A stretch of 64,000 nucleotides of DNA, taken from Fredericiella sp038205395 (lineage in GTDB: Bacteria > Chloroflexota > Anaerolineae > Caldilineales > Caldilineaceae). Positions within the stretch are counted from its first letter, which is position 1, and each line of letters opens with the position of its first letter. The stretch lies in assembly GCA_038205395.1 (NCBI GenBank), contig JBBRBX010000008.1:1-64000 (forward strand), given 5' to 3'. The notes under the pieces are model-generated. The model was given only the letters and a program-made list of their open reading frames with translations, was not told where the DNA came from and did not search any database. The translations under genes and the position numbers were made by a program. Below, one piece after another: positions 8,468-16,566 of the stretch.

Positions 8468-8503
8468 GGACATCTTCCGCGCTGTCCTGAAAAATTCCTG
8501 CGC

Positions 8504-9427
8504 TTACACCGTGTCGGTGGGCGACCAGTGGTTGCCCCAACGCGGGTCGATCGGGTCATTCACGAGTTGATAGCGGATGTCGGTGGAGAGCCGCATACGC
8601 CCATCCGGGTCTTCATTGACGGTCGAAGCATGGATCATATACGGGCTGTGCACGACCATATCGCCCGCGGCGTAATCCGCCACCAGCCAGCGGCCCGGCA
8701 TCCGCTCCGCCAGGCTCGGCACATCCTTTGTCAGCCAGCCGGACTCCGACATGTTTTTGTTGAAAGCGCTGAGCCGCTCCTCCGGCGGCAGGTCGGCATT
8801 TTTGCGCGAGAATTCCGCCTCCAGTTGGCGGCCCCAGCCATCGGAACCCTCCAGATAGACCAGCCCGCCCATGTGGACGGGTGTGTCGCCAATCGGGATC
8901 CAACTGGTCCACAGCCGATCCGTGCCGGCGCGCAGATAGGTCAGATCGTAGTGCGCGCCGGTGCAGGCCGCATCGCCGGGCTTGGTGTAGCGGATCAACT
9001 TGCGTTTGTGCAGATAGGGCGGCCCGCCCATCAAGCCTTCATAAAACTGCACAATGGGCCGGGCCAGGCAGAACGCCTCATATGCCGCCCACATCACGGT
9101 CTCGCCCGTGATCCGGCGCACTGCCGCCTTGTCTTCGCCCTGCCCGGCATAGATGCCATCCCGCGGGTCGCTGCCTGGGGCCAGTAGACCTGCGCCGGCA
9201 AATGCGGCAAAGTAGCGGCGCCGGAAGTCCAGCACGTCATCGCGATCCAGAATCCCCTGCAGCCATAGATACCCCTGCTCCGCATACTGCGTGCGCAGTT
9301 CCGCCATTGGGCGGCTGGGATCGCTCGGCGTAAGGTTGCCCAGCCGCTCCGGCGTCATCGCCAGGCTGTAGCCATTGCTCACCAACGGCTTGTCTCGCAG
9401 CAGCACACTATCCCTCGTGTTGTTCAT
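8504..9427 (-). CDS. Phytanoyl-CoA dioxygenase (PhyH) family protein
   Basis: A 307-residue Fe(II)/2-oxoglutarate-dependent oxygenase-like protein. The iron site is visible as GAHYDLTY (His and Asp of HxD) around residue 167 and the distal histidine in DMVVHSPYMIHAS. The 2-oxoglutarate-binding arginine is likely the one in RMRLSTDIRYQ. PhyH relatives hydroxylate lipids, secondary metabolites or phosphonates; the substrate is not predictable. It follows the URO-D-like gene and a sugar-type ABC transporter in one operon and ends at a strong terminator, so it may act on the imported compound. Confidence 0.85.
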   Translation of the reverse strand: MNNTRDSVLLRDKPLVSNGYSLAMTPERLGNLTPSDPSRPMAELRTQYAEQGYLWLQGILDRDDVLDFRRRYFAAFAGAGLLAPGSDPRDGIYAGQGEDKAAVRRITGETVMWAAYEAFCLARPIVQFYEGLMGGPPYLHKRKLIRYTKPGDAACTGAHYDLTYLRAGTDRLWTSWIPIGDTPVHMGGLVYLEGSDGWGRQLEAEFSRKNADLPPEERLSAFNKNMSESGWLTKDVPSLAERMPGRWLVADYAAGDMVVHSPYMIHASTVNEDPDGRMRLSTDIRYQLVNDPIDPRWGNHWSPTDTV

Positions 9428-9462
9428 CCAGTGTTGTCTCCTTTATAGATTAAGCTCAGCCA

Positions 9463-10521
9463 CTAAGACCAGCCTTCAGCATAGCAAGTTTCGTACATCG
9501 TCACAATGTTTTCCGCCGGGCTGACGGCTTGCAGATTATGGCAGGGCGCCAGAATATAGCCGCCGCCCTTCCCCAACACGGCGAGATTTTCCAGCACCTC
9601 GGCGCGCACCTCGTCCACGCTGCCGAAGGCGAGCGTATGCTGGTTGTCAACGCCGCCATGCAGGATAACCTGGTCGCCGAAATCCGCTTTGAGCGCGGCG
9701 CGCTCCATGCCGCGGCAGCGCCACTGGATTGGGTTCAAAATATCGATGCCGGCTGCGATCATGTCCGGCAGAATGGGGCGGATGGCGCCGTCGCTGTGAT
9801 AGAAGACATAGGCGCCGGCGCTGTGGGTCAGATCCATCATGCGCTTCATGCGCGGGATAAAGACCTCGCGGATGGTGTTGGGCGCAAAGAGCAGGCTGGT
9901 TTGTGAGCCGAAGTCCTCGGCAACGTAGGACAGCATCACCTGGCCGGGAATCTGGTCGTAGATGCGCACGGTGTTCGTGTAGGAGAGATCAAAGAGCTTG
10001 TCCAGGCAGTAGAGGGCAAACTCCGGGTTGACGAGCAGATCCATATACGCCTGTTCCATACCGCGCATCCGCGCGTAGGTCAGAAACGGCTCGGAGCCGC
10101 CGCCTTGGATGGGATACTCTTCCTTGCCCACAAGCTGGCCGGGAATGACGGAATAGTCCCACCAGTCGGGGTCAGGCCAGGTGTAGCTGGCCTCTAGTTC
10201 CTCCACCGTTTCGTATTGGGCCAGCGGGTGGGAGACGCATTCGCGATAAAAGCCTGTGCCGTAGCTGATATTGCTGTAGCCGCAGCCAAAGGCATCCATG
10301 TCGTCGGGCAAAGCCGGGCCGGCATACTCCGGCCCGACGCCGCAGACACGGTCAATGTGCAGCTTGCGGAAAACCTCCCACGGTTCGCTGCACTGTAGGT
10401 GGCGCATCAGGATATCCATAATCTCGTCCGTGCCCCAGTAATCCATGGGAACACGGTCGGGTGTGCGGCGCTGCAAAACAGCCAGCCAGCGTTCTTTGGG
10501 CGTCATGCTTTCTTGCTTCAT
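9463..10521 (-). CDS. Uroporphyrinogen decarboxylase (URO-D)/MtaA-like protein
   Basis: About 352 residues with the URO-D TIM-barrel style: MTPKERWLAVLQRRTPDRVP at the start, a central segment ending FYHSDGAIRPILPDM, and LAPCHNLQAVSPAENI near the end. The histidine and the late cysteine fit the metal-binding positions of MtaA/CmuA-type methyltransferase relatives. The usual cysteine after HS is replaced by aspartate. It is therefore unlikely to be haem-pathway HemE and more likely a catabolic methyltransferase-like protein. The ATG at 10521 has AGGA upstream. The frame is open for 87 more residues, but that part is low-complexity. Confidence 0.82.
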   Translation of the reverse strand: MKQESMTPKERWLAVLQRRTPDRVPMDYWGTDEIMDILMRHLQCSEPWEVFRKLHIDRVCGVGPEYAGPALPDDMDAFGCGYSNISYGTGFYRECVSHPLAQYETVEELEASYTWPDPDWWDYSVIPGQLVGKEEYPIQGGGSEPFLTYARMRGMEQAYMDLLVNPEFALYCLDKLFDLSYTNTVRIYDQIPGQVMLSYVAEDFGSQTSLLFAPNTIREVFIPRMKRMMDLTHSAGAYVFYHSDGAIRPILPDMIAAGIDILNPIQWRCRGMERAALKADFGDQVILHGGVDNQHTLAFGSVDEVRAEVLENLAVLGKGGGYILAPCHNLQAVSPAENIVTMYETCYAEGWS

Positions 10522-10583
10522 AGTGCATTTTCCTGGTATTGGGGTCTGGTGGTGGGAACTGGCGTCTTGTCTGCGCCACGCTG

Positions 10584-11486
10584 CTATTTGCCGCCATAGT
10601 AAACCAGGCGGCCGGAGACGCGGAACAGAACCGTCGTAAATAGAATGACGATCAAGAACAGCACCCAGGCTTGCGCGGAGGCATAGCCGATTTTGAAGAA
10701 TTGGAAGGCGGATTGATACAGATACATGGACATCATCAGGAGCGAATCGGCGGGAGAACCGGTGCCGTTCGACATGACCCATGGTTCGACAAAGTATTGA
10801 AAGGCGCCAATCAGCCCAACGATCACATTAAAAAAGATCACGGGGCTGATCATAGGCAGGGTGACGTGCACGATTTTGCGCAGCGTCGTGGCGCCGTCCA
10901 GTTCGGCGGCTTCCAGCAGTTCGCGCGGCACATCCTGCAGCGAGGCGAGATAGATGACGACCGCACCGCCGATGGTCCAGAGGCTCATAATGATCAGCGC
11001 TGGTTTGGACCACTGCGGGCTGCCCAGCCAGGCCGGGCCGGTGATGCCCACCATCGCCAGAAAGTAGTTGACGACGCCGTTGATGGGGTCGAACATCCAC
11101 AGCCAGGTGATGGCCATCACCACCACGGGCATAATGCTGGGCAGATAGAAGACGGTGCGAAAGAAAGAGAGGCCGCGCACCCTGGCATTGAGCAGCATCG
11201 CCAGCAGGATGCCCGCCACCGCGGCCAGCGGCACGGAAAAGAGAGAATAGTAGCCGGTGTTGTACAGCCCGGTGAGAAAGCGCCCATCGTCGAACAAGCC
11301 CGCATAGTTCTCCAGCCCGACCCACTTGGGGCTGTCGAGAATGGGATAAAAGGTGAAGCTGTAGTAGAGCGAGGCGAAAAAGGGATAGAGCCGGAAGGCG
11401 ACAAAGCCCACGATCCAGGGTGAGATAAAGAGCAGCCCGGTGCGCAGCGAGCGCCGCTCCTGCCGTGTCAGTTTGCGAAGACGCAT
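10584..11486 (-). CDS. Sugar-type ABC transporter permease (MalF-like)
   Basis: A 300-residue inner-membrane permease with six predicted helices, opening GLLFISPWIVGFVAFRLYPF. The EAA loop that contacts the ATPase reads ELLEAAELDGATTLRKIVHV followed by TLPMISP. It works with the companion permease and binding protein encoded just upstream. No ATPase gene is present in the operon, so a shared MsmX/UgpC-type ATPase is expected elsewhere. It starts 11 bases after the upstream permease stop. Confidence 0.93.
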   Translation of the reverse strand: MRLRKLTRQERRSLRTGLLFISPWIVGFVAFRLYPFFASLYYSFTFYPILDSPKWVGLENYAGLFDDGRFLTGLYNTGYYSLFSVPLAAVAGILLAMLLNARVRGLSFFRTVFYLPSIMPVVVMAITWLWMFDPINGVVNYFLAMVGITGPAWLGSPQWSKPALIIMSLWTIGGAVVIYLASLQDVPRELLEAAELDGATTLRKIVHVTLPMISPVIFFNVIVGLIGAFQYFVEPWVMSNGTGSPADSLLMMSMYLYQSAFQFFKIGYASAQAWVLFLIVILFTTVLFRVSGRLVYYGGK

Positions 11487-11497
11487 CGTATCGTCAC

Positions 11498-12397
11498 CTA
11501 GCCTTTCAGCCCCGTCATCGTAATGCCTTCGATGAAGGTGCGCTGCGCAAAGAAGAAGAGGATGAGAATCGGCACAACGCTCATCACCGACGCCGCCATA
11601 ATCCAGGCGGAATTGGAAAAACCGTAGGCCGAGCGCATGTTGGCGATCCCCAACGAAATGGTGTAGAGCGCGCTGTCGTTGATAAAGATCAGCGGCCCGA
11701 AGTAGTCATTCCAACTGCCGATAAACTGAAAGAGGGCCACCACGGCTAAGGCCGGTTTGGCCAGCGGCAGCACGATCTGGGCAAAGATGCGCAGTTCCGA
11801 CGCCCCATCCACGTAAGCGGCATCGGAGAGTTCCTGCGGCAGCGTCATGAAAAACTGGCGCAGGAGAAAGATGAAAAAGGGGCTGCCGAGAAAGACCGGC
11901 ACAATCAACGGGTTGTAGGTGTTGATCCAGTTCAAGTTTTTGAAGATCAGATAGAGCGGGATGAAGGTGACAAAGCTGGGCAGAATCAGTGTCGCCAGCA
12001 CCAGGGTAAAGACCGCATCGCGCCCGATCCAGCGCACGCGCGCAAAGCCGTAGGCGATCAGCGAATTGGACAAGACGGCCCCGATGACGGAGGGGACGGC
12101 AATGTACAGCGTGTTCAACAGGTATTGCAGAAAGTTCGCCTGGCGCAGCGCTTCCCCATAGTTGTCCCAGCGGATGGGGTTGGGTATCCAGACAATCGGA
12201 TAGACGGCCAGTTCGCTGGGATTCTTGAGCGAGGTGGAAACCATCCAGGCCCAGGGCAGGATAAAGAAAAAGGCGAAGACGAGCAGCAGCAGGTATTTGG
12301 TCCCCCCGGCTAGCAGGCGCGTCGTCTGTGAACTGACTGCTCTGGGCGGTTGGTCTGCCAGGCGCGTGGAAGCCGGCAGTTTGGTCGACGCAGTCAA
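11498..12397 (-). CDS. Sugar-type ABC transporter permease (MalG-like), probable TTG start
   Basis: A 299-residue permease of the CUT1 type with the EAA motif ELSDAAYVDGASELRIFAQI and the MalG-type end AQRTFIEGITMTGLKG. The open frame extends to 12439, but a strong ribosome site AAAGGAGC (12400-12408) sits five bases before a TTG at 12397. That start gives MTASTKLPAS and keeps the gene clear of the upstream hairpin. The permease order (G-type before F-type) is reversed compared with the usual malFG order. Confidence 0.9.
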   Translation of the reverse strand: MTASTKLPASTRLADQPPRAVSSQTTRLLAGGTKYLLLLVFAFFFILPWAWMVSTSLKNPSELAVYPIVWIPNPIRWDNYGEALRQANFLQYLLNTLYIAVPSVIGAVLSNSLIAYGFARVRWIGRDAVFTLVLATLILPSFVTFIPLYLIFKNLNWINTYNPLIVPVFLGSPFFIFLLRQFFMTLPQELSDAAYVDGASELRIFAQIVLPLAKPALAVVALFQFIGSWNDYFGPLIFINDSALYTISLGIANMRSAYGFSNSAWIMAASVMSVVPILILFFFAQRTFIEGITMTGLKG

Positions 12398-12422
12398 AGC
12401 AAGCTCCTTTCGTTTGCAGGCG

Positions 12423-12456
12423 GGAGGTGATCGCCGCACCCGCGGCGATCACCTCC
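12423..12456 (-). promoter_or_regulatory. Intercistronic hairpin between binding-protein and permease genes
   Basis: A perfect 15-bp stem with a 4-base loop (12423-12437 with 12442-12456) lies between the binding-protein stop (12473) and the permease ribosome site. No T run follows on the minus strand. Such hairpins typically protect the 3' end of the abundant binding-protein mRNA or partly attenuate transcription. Confidence 0.75.
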
Positions 12457-12472
12457 TATCGGCTGCCGGCGG

Positions 12473-13894
12473 TTAGCCCTGGCTCTGCGACAACCAGGTG
12501 TCCAGTTCCTTTTGCGCGGCTGCAGTCACCCCATCGAGCGCTTCCTGGGCGCCCTTTTCCCCTAAACGCACCTGTTCCACTTCCGAATTCATCAGCGACT
12601 GGTACGAGTTGCTGGTAGGAATCTTGGGCGGGAAGAGGTACTGGTCGGAGTCGTAGAGATCGGCCAGGAAAATATCGCCGTAGCCGGGGCATTTGGCCAT
12701 AACATTTTCCTGGAAGCGCGGATAGTCTTTCATCTCCTTGGAGACCGGCCCGTTGACGCACAGCCAGACTTCAAAGAGGCTGCTGTACACGTCGCGGTTG
12801 CCGGTGGCGCCGGTCAGGGTGCTGATGATGTCCCACGCCGCGGCGGGGTCTTTGGAGCCGACAGGGATAATCCAGCCGTCGCCGTAGGTGTACATGCCCT
12901 TCTTTTCTTGGTTGGCGGGCTGGGGCAGCGGCCAGACCGTGTACTCAAAGCCTTCGGGCTGGAAGCGGTTGATCGTGTCGAAGTGCCACGGCCCTGTCAC
13001 ATAGGTCGCGCGCAGACCGGCCAGGAAGGGGTCCTGTCCAGCGGAACGTTCGGTGCGGCCCGCCAGCGAGGCGTTGTACTTCTGCAATTTTTCGACGCCG
13101 ATCCGCTGCCACCAATCCGCCATCCACTGCGCCGCACGCACATTGTTGGGGTGGTTGGCCGTGATCGTGGTGCCATCCTCGGAAACATACTGGCCCAGGA
13201 AGCGGCCCATCACCATTTCGTACCAGTTGAAATCGCCGCCCAGCACATCGATGTTGCCGCTGCCGTCATAGGTGGTCATCTTCTCCCAGGCGTCGGTCAG
13301 CTCTTCCAGCGTCTGCGGCGGGGCTGCCGGGTCGACGCCCTGCGCTTCCGCCAGCTTGGTGTTGACGAAGATGCCCATGCACTGATTCCACATGCTGGCA
13401 TAATAGAGGTTGCCGTTATATACGCCCAGATCCCAGATGGCAGGCAGCATCCAGTCCTTGAGGGTTTTGACTTGTTCCGGCAGGCCGACTTCATCCAGCG
13501 GCAGCAGTGCTTTCTGGGCCGCCAGTTGATAGGCGGTGGCGGCGCCAAAGACAATGGCCGTGCCGGGCGGGTTGCCGCTGGAGACGGCGGCCAGCAGCTT
13601 CTGGTTCATCGAGTCGGGCACGACGACGTGTTTGGCGACTACTTTGTCCTGTGACTTGTTGTAATCGGCGAGAATCAATTCAATGTTGGAGGCCATGGAT
13701 TCCGTCCAGCCTGTCCATACTTCCAGCTCGACCGGCGCGGCAGCAGCGCTTTCTCCGCCTGCCGCCGCCGGCGCTGCGGGCGCTGAAGCCGGCGCGGCCG
13801 TACAAGCACTCAGCAGCAGCAGCCCCGATATGCCGGCGCCCGCGCGCAAAAAGTCGCGCCGGGAGATGGATGTGGAATTTGCCATTTCTTTCAT
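12473..13894 (-). CDS. Extracellular sugar-binding lipoprotein (Tat signal) of ABC transporter
   Basis: A 473-residue family-1 solute-binding protein. Residues 11-31 give a Tat-type twin-arginine start (SRRDFLRAGAG) running into lipobox LLSAC, so Cys31 should be lipidated. An Ala/Pro linker follows. The mature part shows the usual features of oligosaccharide-binding proteins (VELEVWTGWTESMASNIELI and, further on, VTGPWHFDTINRF). The ligand is unknown. It is the first gene of the transporter/URO-D/PhyH operon, with AAGGAG upstream of the ATG. Confidence 0.93.
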   Translation of the reverse strand: MKEMANSTSISRRDFLRAGAGISGLLLLSACTAAPASAPAAPAAAGGESAAAAPVELEVWTGWTESMASNIELILADYNKSQDKVVAKHVVVPDSMNQKLLAAVSSGNPPGTAIVFGAATAYQLAAQKALLPLDEVGLPEQVKTLKDWMLPAIWDLGVYNGNLYYASMWNQCMGIFVNTKLAEAQGVDPAAPPQTLEELTDAWEKMTTYDGSGNIDVLGGDFNWYEMVMGRFLGQYVSEDGTTITANHPNNVRAAQWMADWWQRIGVEKLQKYNASLAGRTERSAGQDPFLAGLRATYVTGPWHFDTINRFQPEGFEYTVWPLPQPANQEKKGMYTYGDGWIIPVGSKDPAAAWDIISTLTGATGNRDVYSSLFEVWLCVNGPVSKEMKDYPRFQENVMAKCPGYGDIFLADLYDSDQYLFPPKIPTSNSYQSLMNSEVEQVRLGEKGAQEALDGVTAAAQKELDTWLSQSQG

Positions 13895-13966
13895 CGTTCG
13901 TTCTCCTTAGATCATGATCTGTGAAAAATCACTCTGAATAGCCATTTTGGAAAGTCACCCAATGCA

Positions 13967-13995
13967 CGTATACGGCGTCTGCCGGTAGCGCACAA
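13967..13995 (-). promoter_or_regulatory. Promoter for the binding-protein operon
   Basis: On the minus strand TTGTGC (13990-13995) and TATACG (13967-13972) are 17 bases apart, about 70 bases upstream of the binding-protein ATG. The 315-base gap 13895-14209 otherwise holds only the hairpin at 14163-14203. No regulator gene is adjacent. Confidence 0.5.
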
Positions 13996-14162
13996 ACGAA
14001 CATGCGTGAGCTGGCGGCGGGCGACGGCTGGGCGGGGGAAATTGTTGATTTGGTTGGTTTGGAGCTTAGTTGAAAAGTGTCGCCGTGCGCTGATCGGCCA
14101 GCGTTCTGGCAACGTTGTCTAAGTATAGCGCAGGCATTGGAGGGCTGTCAATTGATCGGATG

Positions 14163-14203
14163 TTTTAACGCAGAGGCGCCTCCTCTGCGCCTCTGCGTTA
14201 AAA
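14163..14203 (-). terminator. Hairpin after the spermidine-synthase-like gene (dispersed repeat)
   Basis: A perfect 17-bp stem (14163-14179 with 14187-14203, 7-base loop) begins 7 bases after the stop of the gene ending at 14210. The same core, AACGCAGAGGCGC and its complement, recurs at 39112-39133, again directly behind a minus-strand stop. It probably acts as terminator or mRNA end. Confidence 0.65.
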
Positions 14204-14209
14204 TCCTGC

Positions 14210-15793
14210 TTACTGGCGCAGGAAGTCCCACAATATCCCATGCACCACCTGTTCGACCTGGGAGTGGTCGTCGCTGAAGATGGGGGTGTCTGCAGGGGGA
14301 GCGGCTGCACGCGCATAGGATGCGGCCTGCTGCGCAAAGCTGCGAAATTCGGCGGGCAAGCCGGGCGACAGCCCCTGCACGCGCGTCAGAAAGTGGTTGA
14401 GCGTTGTAGCCTGGCGCGTGGCGACGACCAGCGAATTGCCCAGGGTGTGCGGCGGCCCCGGCTCGTCGATGACAAAGACTGTGGGAAACACCTGGCCCAG
14501 CGTGGCCGCCAGCGCATCCACCAGCGTAAAATTGGTGGGCGTCCGCCCCACGTTGATCGCCACGACGCCGTCTGCGCTGAGGTGGTCGTGCAGAAGGCGG
14601 AAGAACTCGACCGTGGTCAGTTGAAAGGGGATGTAGGGCGGGCGGTAGGCGTCGACCGCAATCACATCATAGCGGGCACCCTCCGGCTGCTGCGCCAGCC
14701 AGCGCCGCCCGTCCGCCGCCACGGCCGTGTAGTTGGGCCAGGTCGCGCCAAAATAGTCCGCCCCCACCTGCAGAATCTGCGGGTCGAGTTCCACGCCGGT
14801 GATGGGCAGCGGGCCGTAGATGTCGGTGTACAGCCCCGCCACGGTGCCCCCCGCCGCGCCGATCAGCAGCAGGTTGGCGGCGTCGTGGCTACGAAAGAGG
14901 GGGGCGAGCAGAAAGTAGTCCCAGATGCCGCTGCTCAACAGCGCATCCGGGTGGTAGACGGAGTGAATCCCCGTGCCGTCGTTGAGCTTGAGATGGCGCT
15001 CGCTGCCCCACTGGCGCACGGCGATGTAGTTGAAGGCGCTTTCGTCCTCATAGATGATCTGCCCGCTGCGCCCGTCGTCCCATGCCGCGCGCACGCCGGT
15101 GGGCTGGGTGAAAAGCGCCAGCGCCAGCGTAAGGACCAGGGCGGCCAGCGGAATCCAGCGGTGGGGCCGGCGCAGTGTGGAGAGGCTGAGCACGGCCAGC
15201 AGCAGCAGCGCCAGCAGGTAAAAGGTCCAGCGTGTGCCGAAGGTGGGGATCAGCCAGAGCACGGGCAGAAAGGCCCCGACCAGGCTGCCGGCGGTGGCGA
15301 TGGCGGAGAAGCGCCCGGCGATGCTGCCTGTGTTGGCGACATCGGTCACAGCCAGCCGCACGGCCCAGGGCGTGGCTGTGCCCAGCAGGATGGCGGGCAG
15401 GGCAAAGAGCAGCACAACCGCCAGCAGTGCCCCGGCCAGCAGCCCAGGGGCAAAATTCGCCATGCCGGTGGCGGCCAGGTGCAGCACCGGCGTGCTGAGC
15501 AGCGGGATCAGCGCTATCCCCAGCGCCGCTGCGGTCAAGGTGATGTCGAGCATACGCCGCTGCGGGTAACGGTCCGCCAGCCGCCCGCCCAGCCAGGCGC
15601 CTACCGCCAGCGCCAGCAGGATCAGCCCGATCAGCGCCGCCCAGACCAGTTGCGAGTTGCCGAAGGCCGGCTCCAGCAGCCGTGAGGCGCTGAACTCCAT
15701 GCCCAGCGTGACGAGACCGGCGGTGAAGACGAGGAGGGAGAGGTCGAAGGGAGAGCGGCTGTAGGTGCGCCTGTCCCCACGTGGTATCGTCAT
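14210..15793 (-). CDS. Membrane-anchored spermidine synthase-like (fused MFS/spermidine synthase) protein
   Basis: A 527-residue two-part protein. The first 240 or so residues form about eight transmembrane helices of the fused spermidine-synthase type (TLGMEFSASRLLEPAFGNSQ; LLGTATPWAVRL). The C-terminal half is a Rossmann methyltransferase/aminopropyltransferase-like domain with LLLIGAAGGTVAGLY, the acidic loop ITGVELDPQIL and YDVIAVDAYRPPYIPFQLTT. The acidic catalytic loop is present, but no polyamine substrate can be assigned. The start overlaps the stop of the DUF433 gene by 4 bases (ATGA), so translation is coupled. Confidence 0.85.
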   Translation of the reverse strand: MTIPRGDRRTYSRSPFDLSLLVFTAGLVTLGMEFSASRLLEPAFGNSQLVWAALIGLILLALAVGAWLGGRLADRYPQRRMLDITLTAAALGIALIPLLSTPVLHLAATGMANFAPGLLAGALLAVVLLFALPAILLGTATPWAVRLAVTDVANTGSIAGRFSAIATAGSLVGAFLPVLWLIPTFGTRWTFYLLALLLLAVLSLSTLRRPHRWIPLAALVLTLALALFTQPTGVRAAWDDGRSGQIIYEDESAFNYIAVRQWGSERHLKLNDGTGIHSVYHPDALLSSGIWDYFLLAPLFRSHDAANLLLIGAAGGTVAGLYTDIYGPLPITGVELDPQILQVGADYFGATWPNYTAVAADGRRWLAQQPEGARYDVIAVDAYRPPYIPFQLTTVEFFRLLHDHLSADGVVAINVGRTPTNFTLVDALAATLGQVFPTVFVIDEPGPPHTLGNSLVVATRQATTLNHFLTRVQGLSPGLPAEFRSFAQQAASYARAAAPPADTPIFSDDHSQVEQVVHGILWDFLRQ

Positions 15794-16083
15794 TTTTGCT
15801 CTTGATCCGAGTCTAGAGCGGCCGCACGCTCCAGTGCTGCCTCATCTGCGATCTGAGCGTCGATTGCTGTGCGATGCTCAGCGTAGAATGCTAGTGCCGC
15901 CAGCACTTGCTCGACTGACAAACCGTAATCAGATGCCACCTCGGCGGGCGTCATGCCCCACGTGTTGACGGCGATGACTAGCGTCTGCACGCGCAGATTT
16001 GTGCCGCGCAAGACGGGCTTTGGACCGGCTGCACCATGCCGGTAGACAACTTGTGCAGAATCTAGACGACCGAGTGGTTCCAC
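15790..16083 (-). CDS. DUF433 domain protein (VapB45-like antitoxin fold)
   Basis: About 97 residues with the DUF433 core: KPVLRGTNLRVQTLVIAVNT, WGMTPAEVASDYGLSVEQVL and AALAFYAEHR. The family is a winged or helix-turn-helix-like fold often paired with PIN-like DUF5615 toxins; no such partner is next to it here. The GTG at 16083 has AAAAGGTG four bases upstream and gives a normal N-terminus for the family. An in-frame ATG at 16164 would add 27 residues without a ribosome site. It is coupled to the membrane protein downstream. Confidence 0.75.
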   Translation of the reverse strand: MEPLGRLDSAQVVYRHGAAGPKPVLRGTNLRVQTLVIAVNTWGMTPAEVASDYGLSVEQVLAALAFYAEHRTAIDAQIADEAALERAAALDSDQEQK

Positions 16084-16227
16084 AATGCACCTTTTATCGA
16101 TACGTTCAAAGCTGTATACATGCTTATAATAATGTATCACAGCAAGGCTCTGTAGCGATGCCACGGATTAGCCGATTAGCCGGTTAACCGGTTCTTTGGT
16201 TTAGTCATCTTGCAGGAGGGTTAGACG

Positions 16228-16524
16228 ATGAATAGACTTGGCACGCGCGTCCGTGTTCGGGCAGTGCAGCCCCAGGAGCTTTTTGCAGTGCTCGTGACTT
16301 TCGAGAACGGCGCTGAACGCGAGATTGATCTTGAACCTTACCTGCATGGGCCAATCTTTGAATTGATCCGCTCAGATCGAGCGCTGTTCTGCGCCATGCG
16401 GGTCGAAGGCGGCACAATTGCCTGGGAAAATGGCGCCGACATTGATCCAGATGTTCTGTACTATGGTTTGACGCCGGCCTGGCGGGAGAAAGAGGCTGCA
16501 GGACAAAAAGCGGCCCCAGGTTGA
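16228..16524 (+). CDS. DUF2442 domain protein
   Basis: A 98-residue protein with the DUF2442 signature: VRAVQPQELFAVLVTFENGA, EREIDLEPYL, then IFELI and GGTIAWENGADIDPDVLYYG. Family members are small DNA-binding-like or toxin-antitoxin-associated proteins, often beside DUF4160, which is absent here. GGAGGG lies upstream of the ATG. It is divergent from the DUF433 gene, so the two small proteins share a 144-base control region. Confidence 0.85.
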   Translation: MNRLGTRVRVRAVQPQELFAVLVTFENGAEREIDLEPYLHGPIFELIRSDRALFCAMRVEGGTIAWENGADIDPDVLYYGLTPAWREKEAAGQKAAPG

Positions 16525-16541
16525 TAACCCGGGGCCGCTTT
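16507..16541. terminator. Bidirectional terminator between DUF2442 and thiolase genes
   Basis: AAAGCGGCCCC (16507-16517) pairs with GGGGCCGCTTT (16531-16541), 11 bp. The first arm is inside the end of the DUF2442 frame and the stop codon lies in the loop. A short A/T tract flanks each side, suited to both convergent genes. Confidence 0.65.
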
Positions 16542-16566
16542 GGGCTGCGCTTTAGCCGGCGAGCGC

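Noticed and set aside
9463..10521. Haem biosynthesis HemE
   Set aside because: The protein has the URO-D fold, but the active-site pattern (HSDG, late Cys) and the transporter context fit the MtaA/CmuA-like group better.
14240..15685. 481-codon plus-strand open frame
   Set aside because: Antisense shadow of the spermidine-synthase-like gene, dominated by Gly/Gln/His runs.
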